DNA from: GCA-2718845 sp913041905
Lineage (GTDB): Bacteria > Pseudomonadota > Gammaproteobacteria > GCA-002705445 > GCA-002716945
Assembly: GCA_913041905.1 (NCBI GenBank)
Contig: CAJWJQ010000007.1
Span: 1 to 34,289, forward strand
Length of the DNA stretch: 34,289 nt
Direction of reading: 5' to 3'
Part shown: positions 1 through 7,145 of the stretch, in pieces
Numbering within the stretch: the first letter of the stretch is position 1
Layout of the letters: every line of letters starts with the position of its first letter
Notes under the pieces: generated by a model
Databases searched by the model: none
Told to the model about the DNA's origin: nothing
What the model saw: only the letters and a program-made list of their open reading frames with translations
Program-made: the position numbers and the translations under genes

Positions 1-282
1 GACAAGTCATTAGTTTGGAATACAGATTTAGTTGAAACGCTGGAATTAAATAACCTTCTATACCAATCATTAGCTACATTATATTCCGCATACAATAGAA
101 CCGAAAGCCGAGGAAGTCATGCTAGAGATGATTATCCGGAAAGAGATGACAAAGATTGGTTAAAACATACTTTGGTTTGGATAGATGAAAAGGGAGACCA
201 CAAGTTTGATTATAAACCAGTTGAGCTAAATACTTTAACGGATGAAGTTCAAACTGTTGAGCTTAAAGCAAGGACTTATTAA
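1..282 (+). CDS. sdhA: Succinate dehydrogenase flavoprotein subunit, C-terminal fragment
   Basis: The open frame enters from the left edge and ends with TAA at 280-282, so only the last 93 codons are present. SdhA is the FAD-bearing catalytic subunit of complex II, oxidising succinate to fumarate at the inner membrane. The visible part carries the family C-terminal region: an RTESRGSHARDDYPERDD stretch (helical and capping area, conserved Arg/His) followed by WLKHTLVWID and a terminal LTDEV...KARTY. That tail resembles alphaproteobacterial and mitochondrial SdhA more than E. coli SdhA, from memory. The next gene, sdhB, begins 1 nt after the stop, as expected of an sdh operon. The FAD domain and active site lie outside the window. 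Confidence 0.93.
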   Translation, partial: DKSLVWNTDLVETLELNNLLYQSLATLYSAYNRTESRGSHARDDYPERDDKDWLKHTLVWIDEKGDHKFDYKPVELNTLTDEVQTVELKARTY

Positions 283-283
283 A

Positions 284-1051
284 ATGGCTAAATTTACATT
301 ACCGATTAATTCTATTGTTAAAACAGGAAAAACATTTAAGTCTAACACTATTTCAAAAAATAAATTAATTGTAGACATTTATAGATATAATCCAGACACA
401 AATGCTAACCCATGTATAGATACATATATTTTAGATAAAGATAAATTTGGACCGATGGCCTTAGATGTTTTGATTTATATAAAAGATAACATAGACCCCA
501 CATTAACCTTTAGAAGATCTTGTAGGGAAGGAATATGTGGATCATGCTCAATGAATATTAACGGCACAAATACATTAGCTTGCATATTAAATATAGCAAA
601 TGAAACAAAACTTAAAATTTATCCTCTGCCTCATCTGCCAGTAATAAAGGACTTAGTGCCTGATTTAAAAAATTTTTACAGACAATATGAATCTATAAAA
701 CCATGGCTTATAAGTGACAACAAACCAAAAAGAGAGCACAATCAAAGCCAACAAGACCGAGAAAAGCTAGATGGTCTTATTGAGTGTGTTTTGTGTGCTT
801 GTTGTTCCACAAGCTGTCCAAGTTATTGGTGGAATTCAGACAAATATTTAGGACCAGCATCTTTATTGCACGCATATAGATGGATTATAGATAGTAGAGA
901 TAACGCAAAAAAAGAAAGATTGTCAAACCTTGCAGATAAATTTAAATTGTTTAGATGTCACACTATTATGAATTGCACAAAAACTTGCCCAAAATCCTTA
1001 AACCCAGCCAAGGCTATATCACATATAAAGAAAATGATAGCGTCTGAGTAA
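284..1051 (+). CDS. sdhB: Succinate dehydrogenase iron-sulfur subunit
   Basis: SdhB passes electrons from the SdhA flavin to quinone through three iron-sulfur clusters. From the ATG at 284 the protein is 255 aa. The N-terminal ferredoxin domain has the [2Fe-2S] cysteines C80, C85, C88 and C100 (RRSCREGICGSCSM then NTLAC). The C-terminal domain has C168, C171, C174 and C235 for [4Fe-4S], and C178, C225, C231 for [3Fe-4S]. All eleven ligands are cysteines; E. coli has Asp at the third [2Fe-2S] position, so this is the mitochondrial/alphaproteobacterial type. The frame is open back to an ATG at 242, but that would overlap sdhA by 41 nt; 284 follows an AGGA-like site at 270-273 and matches family length. 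Confidence 0.96.
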   Translation: MAKFTLPINSIVKTGKTFKSNTISKNKLIVDIYRYNPDTNANPCIDTYILDKDKFGPMALDVLIYIKDNIDPTLTFRRSCREGICGSCSMNINGTNTLACILNIANETKLKIYPLPHLPVIKDLVPDLKNFYRQYESIKPWLISDNKPKREHNQSQQDREKLDGLIECVLCACCSTSCPSYWWNSDKYLGPASLLHAYRWIIDSRDNAKKERLSNLADKFKLFRCHTIMNCTKTCPKSLNPAKAISHIKKMIASE

Positions 1052-1056
1052 TCTAC

Positions 1057-1287
1057 ATGCATACATCTAAATTAAAATGGAAATGTAGAAAGGGCGTAAG
1101 AGAGCTTGACATACTCTTGTCAAAATATATTGAAACATCGTATGACTTATTATCAGTAAAAGAAAAAGATATATTTGTAGAATTTATTGAAAAAGATACT
1201 TATGAGATTTTAGATATTCTTATGGATAAAAAAAATATAAACAATAAATTTTTAAATATAGTTGAAGAATTAAAATCTTTGAATTGA
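1057..1287 (+). CDS. sdhE: FAD assembly factor SdhE (CptB family)
   Basis: A 76-aa helical protein matching the SdhE/CptB family, which promotes covalent attachment of FAD to SdhA. The N-terminal KWKCRKGVRELD matches the family signature CRRGMRELD, followed by the typical acidic YDLLSVKEKDIF and a D-T-Y-E-I-L stretch. The RGxxE functional motif reads KGVRE here (K12-G13-V14-R15-E16): the Arg is replaced by Lys, while the critical Gly and Glu stay. It begins 5 nt after sdhB, so it is almost certainly cotranscribed with its client. Length fits the family (about 80-90 aa). Start ATG at 1057 is the only sensible one. Confidence 0.88.
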   Translation: MHTSKLKWKCRKGVRELDILLSKYIETSYDLLSVKEKDIFVEFIEKDTYEILDILMDKKNINNKFLNIVEELKSLN

Positions 1288-1298
1288 TATCATAAATA

Positions 1299-2042
1299 AT
1301 GAATAAAAATAGAATAAGGTTAGGAATTAATCTAGACCACATAGCTTTCATTAAAAAATCAAGAGATACTAGTTATCCTAATTTATCTAATGCTGTACAT
1401 ATATCTGAAAAAGCAGGCGCAGACTTAATCACAATACACCTCAGAGAAGACAGAAGACATATTCAAGAATTAGATGCTTATGAAATTAGAAAATGTGCCA
1501 AAGTAGTAAATTTAGAAATGGCGAATACTTTTGAAATGATTAAGTTTGCAATAGATTTAAAACCCGATTATGTTTGTCTGGTACCAGAAAAAAGAGAAGA
1601 GAAAACTACAGAAGGCGGATTAAATGTTGTGAATATTGATTCAGCAGATTATAAGTTTCTAGAAAATAATATAGAAAATTTAAAATCTTCAAACATAAAA
1701 GTTTCACTTTTTATAAACCCAGACATTCAAGATATTGAACAATCAAAACTATTAGGAGCAGATATAGTTGAATTACATACCGGAACATATGCAAATACCT
1801 TTGGAACAGACGCCGAGGAAAAGGAATATAAAAAACTTATAATTGCTGCAAAACATGCAAATGAAATTGGTTTGGTGGCAAATGCTGGTCATGGATTAAA
1901 TTACGAGAATATTGGTAGAATTTGTAAAATACAAAATTTAAACGAGTTGAATATTGGACACTCTATTATTGCTGATGCTGTTTTTATTGGTTTAAAGGAT
2001 GCAATTGAAAAAATCATACGTATAATTAACAATTGTGATTAA
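1299..2042 (+). CDS. pdxJ: Pyridoxine 5'-phosphate synthase
   Basis: PdxJ condenses 1-deoxy-D-xylulose 5-phosphate with 3-amino-2-oxopropyl phosphate to make pyridoxine 5'-phosphate, the last ring-forming step of the DXP-dependent vitamin B6 route. The 247-aa product is a TIM-barrel protein of normal length. Seen directly: N-terminal RLGINLDHIAFIKKSRDT, then TIHLREDRRHI (H47 and H54 correspond to the catalytic/phosphate-binding His-Arg-His cluster), ELHTGTYA (phosphate loop side), and VANAGHGLNYEN near residue 190, holding the conserved late His. Its end overlaps the GTG start of acpS by 8 nt. The pdxJ-acpS pair is a classic gammaproteobacterial arrangement. It would feed PLP to cysM and pabC, both encoded in this window. 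Confidence 0.96.
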   Translation: MNKNRIRLGINLDHIAFIKKSRDTSYPNLSNAVHISEKAGADLITIHLREDRRHIQELDAYEIRKCAKVVNLEMANTFEMIKFAIDLKPDYVCLVPEKREEKTTEGGLNVVNIDSADYKFLENNIENLKSSNIKVSLFINPDIQDIEQSKLLGADIVELHTGTYANTFGTDAEEKEYKKLIIAAKHANEIGLVANAGHGLNYENIGRICKIQNLNELNIGHSIIADAVFIGLKDAIEKIIRIINNCD

Positions 2043-2412
2043 AGGTGTAGGAATAGATTTGGTAGAAAATAAACGTATTAAACGTTTATATGATACCTAT
2101 GGACTAAAGTTTGCTAATAAAATTTTAGGTGCCACAGAATTGAATGAATTTAATAAATCAAATGACAAAACTGGATATCTATCAAAGCGCTTCGCCTCTA
2201 AAGAAGCTTTGTCCAAAGCTATAGGTATAGGTTTGTATAGAGAAGGATTATCTCCCAAATTAATTGAAATTACACATAATGATAACGGAAAACCTTATTT
2301 TAAAGAAAGCATTGTCTTACAAAACGTTATGAAGAAATATCTTGTTAACTCATTTTCATTATCAATTTCTGATACTTCTGATTATTCAACAGCTGTGGTT
2401 ATTTCGGAATAA
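2035..2412 (+). CDS. acpS: Holo-[acyl-carrier-protein] synthase
   Basis: AcpS moves 4'-phosphopantetheine from CoA onto the serine of acyl carrier protein (acpP is encoded at 27664). The 125-aa product has the two family signatures: GVGIDLVE at the N-terminus, with D8 as a metal ligand, and RFASKEALSKAIGIG around residues 52-66, with the Glu metal ligand. Start is GTG at 2035, overlapping the end of pdxJ by 8 nt, which suggests translational coupling; there is no better ATG before the GVGID motif. The last codons (FSLSISDTSDYSTAVVI) match the family's closing beta strand. It acts in the cytoplasm as a trimer in known members. Confidence 0.95.
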   Translation: MIKGVGIDLVENKRIKRLYDTYGLKFANKILGATELNEFNKSNDKTGYLSKRFASKEALSKAIGIGLYREGLSPKLIEITHNDNGKPYFKESIVLQNVMKKYLVNSFSLSISDTSDYSTAVVISE

Positions 2413-2414
2413 TC

Positions 2415-3284
2415 ATGGAATACAAAACCCTTCAACAATGTATTGGTAATACACCGCTTCTAGAAATTAATTCTCCATCTTTAAGCAAAATTTTTGCAAA
2501 AATGGAGGGTAATAATCCAGGTGGGTCTGTAAAAGATAGGGCGGCCTTCAAGATGATTAATGATGCTGAAGAGTCTCGTTTGATAAAGCCCGGGGATACA
2601 TTAATTGAAGCAACGAGTGGTAATACTGGAATAGCTTTATCTATGGTTGCGTCAGTTAAAGGTTATAAAATTAAAATTATTATGCCTGAAACCGCATCAG
2701 GTGAAAGAGTAAAAACAATGCAGGCTTATGGAGCAGAGGTCATACTTGTGAGCAAAGACGAGGATATGGAAGGAGCTAGAGATTTAGCATTAAAAATGCA
2801 ATCGTCTGGAGATGGTTTCCTTTTAAATCAATTCTCTAACGCATCCAATTATTTAGCTCATTTTGAAAACACAGGACCAGAGATTTGGAAACAAACGAAT
2901 GGCAAAATTACACATTTTATTTCTGCGATGGGAACAACAGGAACAATAACAGGCGTTTCAATGTTTTTAAAATCTAAAAATAAAAAAATAAAAATTATTG
3001 GAGCCCAACCCACAGAAGGATCTAAGATACCTGGAATAAGAAGATGGAAAAAAGGATATGAGCCTGAAATTAGAAAAAATGCCATTATAGATGAAATTGT
3101 TGATATAGATCAGAGCGACGCGGAAGAAACCGCAATGATTTTGGCTCAACAAGAAGGAATATTTTGCGGAACTTCAACTGCAGCAAATATATTTATTGCA
3201 AGGAAAATTGCTAGAAAAGCAGATGATTCTATTATAGTTACAATATTATGTGATAGAGGCGATAGATACTTATCTAAATTATAG
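2415..3284 (+). CDS. cysM: Cysteine synthase B (O-acetylserine sulfhydrylase)
   Basis: A PLP enzyme making L-cysteine from O-acetylserine and sulfide (or thiosulfate in CysM types). The 289-aa protein is slightly short for the family. K40 in NPGGSVKDRAA is the PLP lysine; EATSGNTGIALSM (residues 64-76) is the substrate-binding loop; AMGTTGTITGV holds the PLP-phosphate loop. NPGGSVKDRAA matches CysM better than CysK, which has a NPSFSVKCR-like sequence, so CysM is preferred. It begins 2 nt after acpS and ends directly against the - strand mltD stop with no gap. It is the last gene of the leftmost + strand run. Confidence 0.92.
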   Translation: MEYKTLQQCIGNTPLLEINSPSLSKIFAKMEGNNPGGSVKDRAAFKMINDAEESRLIKPGDTLIEATSGNTGIALSMVASVKGYKIKIIMPETASGERVKTMQAYGAEVILVSKDEDMEGARDLALKMQSSGDGFLLNQFSNASNYLAHFENTGPEIWKQTNGKITHFISAMGTTGTITGVSMFLKSKNKKIKIIGAQPTEGSKIPGIRRWKKGYEPEIRKNAIIDEIVDIDQSDAEETAMILAQQEGIFCGTSTAANIFIARKIARKADDSIIVTILCDRGDRYLSKL

Positions 3285-4793
3285 TTATTTAACAATAATT
3301 AAATTCTTTCCAGCCATAAGATATTTAGAATTCTTAATATTATTTGTTTTTAAAAGAGTTTTCTTAGATATAGCAAAACCAGTTGATACAATATTTGTTG
3401 TATCTCCTAAGCTCACAACGTATCTTAGGTTTATTTTATCTGTATTTGAAAGTATAGGAACTTTCATTTTTATTATAAGCTTATCTCCAACTAATAGCTT
3501 AGTTTTCTTTGTTGCTTTGTTCCATTTTAATAAAATTCGCAGTTTAACATTATAAAATTTAGCAATTCTATACCAATTATCATATCTCCTAACTAGATGG
3601 TTATAGTTAAAAGTTTTATCAGATATTTTATATTCTTTTTTATTTATTGTTACAGTCTTCGATACTGCAGACACACCTTTTAATGGTAATTTAAGTTTTT
3701 TACCAGCTATAATTAAATCTGATTTTAGATTATTTAATACTTTGATAGATTTAATAGAGACATTATACAATCTAGATATACTAGATAAAGTATCTCCGCT
3801 TTGTATGGTATGCATTTTCTTTTGATATATTAATCTTGAAAACTTCGCATATCTGTCTTTAAATATTTTTATATTTTCTATAGGCAATAAAATTTTGTTC
3901 TGCATAGATGGTAGAAAATACCAAGTATTAAATCCTGGATTTAAAGAGTACAATTCTCCTTCACTTACACCTGATAATATTGATATTGTGAAAAAATCAA
4001 TTGGGTAGTCTATTTTAGTAAATTTTGTGTACGGTTTATTTTTTAATTGAGGAAGATTTATATTATATTTTCTTGGATTTGATATTATATCTCTTAGCGC
4101 TAGTAGTTTTGGCACATATATTTCTGTTTCTCTTGGTAGATTTAAATCCCAAAAGCTTGTTTTCCCAATAACATATTTAACCTTTCTAATTGATCTTCCT
4201 ACTTTCCCAGCCCCTGTATTATATGAGGCTATTGCTAATAACCAGTCTTTTTTAAAATGGCGATGCATGTCTCTTAAAAAATGCGCAGCCGCCTTAGTTG
4301 AGTTTAATACATCTCTTCTGCCGTCATACCACCAATTACTGGAAAGTTTATACTCTTTAGCTGTTGGAGGTATAAACTGCCAGATACCCGCGGCTTTTGA
4401 TGGTGAATACGCATAAGGCTGGTAGCCACTTTCAACAATAGGCAGTAATGCTAATTCAAACGGTAAATTATTTTTTTCCAATTCGGATATTACGTGATAT
4501 AAAAATGGTTTAGATCTTTCAATAGACCTATAAATAAAAGCCTTGTTGTTTAAAAACCAATTGATTTCTTTGTCTACTCTACTGGAATGTACAACGTCTA
4601 GGCAAAATCCAGCATTTACTTTCTCCCAAACAGATGTAAATTTTTGTCCTTTCAGCTCGTAAGTATTACAATCAAAATTTCCAAAATTAGCTATAATTTG
4701 TGGTCTTTTATAACTTAATGGTTGACTACAGCTTGATATTAAACTTGCAAATAATATAATTGTAATTAGCTTTGATGGATTTTTTAAAAACAT
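3285..4793 (-). CDS. mltD: Membrane-bound lytic murein transglycosylase D with LysM domains
   Basis: A lipoprotein that cleaves the glycan strands of peptidoglycan to 1,6-anhydro products. The 502-aa protein opens with a lipoprotein signal (hydrophobic residues 9-19, lipobox LISSC with Cys22). The SLT/lysozyme-like domain at about 95-220 has the catalytic Glu E121 in LLPIVESGYQPYAYSPSKA and then GIWQFIPPTA, and AIASYNTGAGKV. Three LysM carbohydrate-binding repeats follow at about 327-371, 399-442 and 456-501, the last two diverged. It is divergent from the methyltransferase gene, with a 48-nt shared upstream region. The order mltD-(gloB)-methyltransferase-rnhA-dnaQ is standard in Pseudomonas-type genomes, but gloB is absent here. 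Confidence 0.94.
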   Translation of the reverse strand: MFLKNPSKLITIILFASLISSCSQPLSYKRPQIIANFGNFDCNTYELKGQKFTSVWEKVNAGFCLDVVHSSRVDKEINWFLNNKAFIYRSIERSKPFLYHVISELEKNNLPFELALLPIVESGYQPYAYSPSKAAGIWQFIPPTAKEYKLSSNWWYDGRRDVLNSTKAAAHFLRDMHRHFKKDWLLAIASYNTGAGKVGRSIRKVKYVIGKTSFWDLNLPRETEIYVPKLLALRDIISNPRKYNINLPQLKNKPYTKFTKIDYPIDFFTISILSGVSEGELYSLNPGFNTWYFLPSMQNKILLPIENIKIFKDRYAKFSRLIYQKKMHTIQSGDTLSSISRLYNVSIKSIKVLNNLKSDLIIAGKKLKLPLKGVSAVSKTVTINKKEYKISDKTFNYNHLVRRYDNWYRIAKFYNVKLRILLKWNKATKKTKLLVGDKLIIKMKVPILSNTDKINLRYVVSLGDTTNIVSTGFAISKKTLLKTNNIKNSKYLMAGKNLIIVK

Positions 4794-4841
4794 AACTACA
4801 CTAGATTATCAAACTAATAGGTTTATTCCTAATTAAAATAT

Positions 4842-5570
4842 ATGAAATTAAATACTGGTAAGTATAAATATAAAGAGCTAATTAAATGGTATAAAAAACC
4901 TAATTCCCAACCCTTTAAAAGGATAATAAATAATCAATTTTCTGAAATAAAAGATCTTATAGGTGGAAAACACGCACTATTTATAGGATTGTCAGATTTT
5001 AAGAAAAAATTTCAATCTTTAAAATATGTTAGCTTCTTAACCATCAATGAAATTTCGTCATCAGGTCCTGACAATGGCATTGCTAAACTACCTTTCGAAG
5101 ATGACTCTTACGACATAATTATAGTAATGCATGCACTGGATTATACAGACGGTCCGTATGAATTTATCAGAGAGATAGATAGAATTACCACTGATGATGG
5201 AAAGGTAGTTATGATAGGTTTTAATAACTTTAGTTTATGGGGACTTTTAAAACCATTAATGAATAAATCCTATATGCCGTGGTCGTTGAATTTTTATTCA
5301 CTATATTCTGTCAGAGAATGGTTTAAGATTTTAGGGTATGAGACAAGTTATAAAGAAACTCGCGGCTTAATTCCAATTATTTCAAAACATATTTCTAAAT
5401 ATTTAGAAAAAATTAATATATTGCAAAAATTTCTAGCCCCTAATCTAGGAGGTTTATATTTTTATGTTTTTAACAAAAAAACAATTCCTTTAACACCTGT
5501 TAAATTAAAATTTAAAGAAAAGTATGTGGTAAATGCGTTTCCTAAGTCTTCACTCAATAGAATTAAATGA
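4842..5570 (+). CDS. SAM-dependent class I methyltransferase (YafS-like)
   Basis: A 242-aa protein whose centre holds a methyltransferase type 11 core: a degenerate glycine loop (HALFIGLSD, about 45-53), then LPFEDDSYDIIIVMHALDY (about 84-102; strand 4 with DxxD acid) and IREIDRITTDDGKVVMIGFN. The glycine-rich motif I is weak. The genomic slot between mltD and rnhA is that of yafS/PA1814-type proteins, whose substrate is unknown, so context rather than motif decides the family. The C-terminus (FYVFNKKTIPLTPVKLKF) is typical of that group. Its stop TGA overlaps the rnhA ATG by 4 nt, so the two are likely coupled. No clear Shine-Dalgarno precedes the ATG. Confidence 0.8.
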   Translation: MKLNTGKYKYKELIKWYKKPNSQPFKRIINNQFSEIKDLIGGKHALFIGLSDFKKKFQSLKYVSFLTINEISSSGPDNGIAKLPFEDDSYDIIIVMHALDYTDGPYEFIREIDRITTDDGKVVMIGFNNFSLWGLLKPLMNKSYMPWSLNFYSLYSVREWFKILGYETSYKETRGLIPIISKHISKYLEKINILQKFLAPNLGGLYFYVFNKKTIPLTPVKLKFKEKYVVNAFPKSSLNRIK

Positions 5571-6007
5571 AAACTATTAAAATATTTACAGATGGTGCTT
5601 GTAGTGGTAACCCTGGAGCAGGCGGATGGGCCGCTGTTATGTTAGATGGCAAAATAACAGAAAAATATAATGGTTCTGAATCAAACACAACAAATAATAG
5701 AATGGAATTAAGAGCAGCAATTGAGGGTATTTTAAAAGCCCCAAATAACTCTTTGATAGTTTTGTATACAGACTCTAAATATGTAAAAGAAGGAATAACT
5801 AGCTGGATAAAAAATTGGAAACATAATAATTGGTTAACAAGCAATAAAAAACCAGTAAAAAATCAAGATTTATGGAAACAATTAGATATTCTAAATCAAG
5901 AAAAAAATATTTCATGGGAATGGGTTAAAGGACATCAAGATAACAGCGATGATAGGCACCGCTACAATAACATGGCAGATGAATTAGCTAGAGAGGCAAT
6001 AGAATGA
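5567..6007 (+). CDS. rnhA: Ribonuclease HI
   Basis: RNase HI degrades the RNA strand of RNA-DNA hybrids, removing primers and R-loops. The 146-aa product has the complete catalytic set: D9 in IFTDGACSGNPG, E47 in NNRMELRA, D69 in LYTDSKYV, H123 in VKGHQDN and D138 in NNMADELA. The basic protrusion (KNWKHNNWLTSNKKPVKN, about 82-99) is present. The length is close to E. coli's 155 aa. The ATG overlaps the preceding methyltransferase stop (ATGA), and the stop overlaps dnaQ in the same way, giving a tight three-gene unit. Confidence 0.97.
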   Translation: MKTIKIFTDGACSGNPGAGGWAAVMLDGKITEKYNGSESNTTNNRMELRAAIEGILKAPNNSLIVLYTDSKYVKEGITSWIKNWKHNNWLTSNKKPVKNQDLWKQLDILNQEKNISWEWVKGHQDNSDDRHRYNNMADELAREAIE

Positions 6008-6663
6008 TGGATAGGTTAGTGGTACTTGATACAGAGACAACAGGATTAGATGTAGAAAATGGGCATAAAATCATAGAGATAGGGTGCGTGGAAATAATAA
6101 ATAGAAATATTACATCAAATATTTTTCATGAATATATAAACCCAATGAGAGAAATAGACGAAGGAGCTATAGAGATACATGGAATTACCAATGATAAATT
6201 AAAAGATAAACCAATTTTTGCAGATGTCTCTATTAAATTTATAGAATATTTATCTAATTCTCCATTGATTATCCATAACGCCTTATTTGATTTAGGTTTT
6301 TTAAAACTAGAATTTGAATCATCAAACAATGATTCAAATATTTTAGAGCAAGACAGAGAGATATTGGATACCCTAAAAATTGCTAGAGAAAAATTTCCTG
6401 GTAAAAGAAACTCATTAGACGCTCTATGCTCTAGATATGAAGTTGATAACACAGATAGAAATTATCACGGAGCTTTGCTTGATGCAAAATTGTTGGCAAA
6501 TGTATATTTAAGAATGACAAGAGGTCAAACTAAAATAGAAGGATTAACCGAAAGGCTCATAGAAATTAATAATGAAAATATTGAGAATACCAAAAATCGC
6601 AAAGAGAGAATCATTCAAGCCAATAAAGAAGAAATAGAACTTCACAAGAATTACTTTAAATAA
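6004..6663 (+). CDS. dnaQ: DNA polymerase III epsilon subunit (proofreading 3'-5' exonuclease)
   Basis: Epsilon removes misincorporated bases within the Pol III core. Motifs seen: Exo I VLDTETTGL (D9, E11), Exo II HNALFDLGFL (D96) and Exo III-epsilon YHGALLDAKLLA (H155, D160). Length is 219 aa against about 243 in E. coli. After the exonuclease domain, the clamp-binding motif that reads QTSMAF in E. coli appears as QTKIEG, and the following tail is short but ends in the ANKEEIELHKNYF region expected to contact alpha. It starts with tandem ATG codons at 6004 and 6007; the former overlaps the rnhA stop. It ends 5 nt before the convergent smpB stop. Confidence 0.95.
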   Translation: MMDRLVVLDTETTGLDVENGHKIIEIGCVEIINRNITSNIFHEYINPMREIDEGAIEIHGITNDKLKDKPIFADVSIKFIEYLSNSPLIIHNALFDLGFLKLEFESSNNDSNILEQDREILDTLKIAREKFPGKRNSLDALCSRYEVDNTDRNYHGALLDAKLLANVYLRMTRGQTKIEGLTERLIEINNENIENTKNRKERIIQANKEEIELHKNYFK

Positions 6664-6668
6664 TAGAA

Positions 6669-7115
6669 TTACTTCCTTTTCAGGATACGGTCTTTGCTTC
6701 GTTCCCATTCTCGTTTTTTTATATCTGCTCTTTTATCGTGAGCTTTTTTGCCCTTACCTAGGGCAAATTCAATCTTTATTAGAGAATTCTTGCTATATAT
6801 TTTTGTGGGAATAATAGCGTAACCGTTTTGTTTTACCTCATTTTTTATCTGCATAATTTCTTTTTTTGATAATAAAAGTTTTCGCGTTCTTTTAGAATTT
6901 AATTCTTCTATATTATTACAATTTGATAATATTTTTAGATGGGAATTAATTAAAAACGCTTCATTATTGGTAATTGATATGTAACTTTCTGAAATTTGAC
7001 CATGACCTAGTTTAATACTTTTAACCTCCCACCCCTTTAAAACTAATCCAGCTTCAATTGTTTTTACCAGAGAATATTTGAAAGATGCTTTTTTATTAGT
7101 GCAGAATATATTCAT
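6669..7115 (-). CDS. smpB: SsrA-binding protein SmpB
   Basis: SmpB delivers tmRNA to ribosomes stalled on mRNA lacking a stop codon. The 148-aa product has the OB-fold landmarks: N-terminal NKKASFKYSLVKTIEAGLVLKGWEVKSIKLG, a central SESYISI and the basic C-terminal tail KGKKAHDKRADIKKREWERS that mimics the anticodon arm in the decoding centre. The usual TEVKSLR reads WEVKSIK. Its position next to ratA/ratB is conserved in gammaproteobacteria, but here a transporter gene sits in between. The start ATG is at 7115, 21 nt from the transporter's outermost start, so their promoters must overlap. No tmRNA gene was found in this window. Confidence 0.95.
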   Translation of the reverse strand: MNIFCTNKKASFKYSLVKTIEAGLVLKGWEVKSIKLGHGQISESYISITNNEAFLINSHLKILSNCNNIEELNSKRTRKLLLSKKEIMQIKNEVKQNGYAIIPTKIYSKNSLIKIEFALGKGKKAHDKRADIKKREWERSKDRILKRK

Positions 7116-7132
7116 AAACGTAAGACATTATG

Positions 7133-7145
7133 TATAATGTATAAT
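7133..7145 (+). promoter_or_regulatory. Tandem TATAAT -10-like hexamers at the transporter 5' end
   Basis: Perfect TATAAT occurs at 7133-7138 and again at 7140-7145. TTCATA at 7111-7116 lies 16 nt before the first copy and could act as a -35 element. The boxes cover the first possible ATG (7137) of the transporter, so a transcript from here would begin downstream of that ATG. This argues for a later start codon. Confidence 0.35.

Noticed and set aside
3250..3555. 101-codon + strand frame across the cysM-mltD junction
   Set aside because: It overlaps the end of cysM and the antisense of the mltD LysM region; both real genes explain the sequence.
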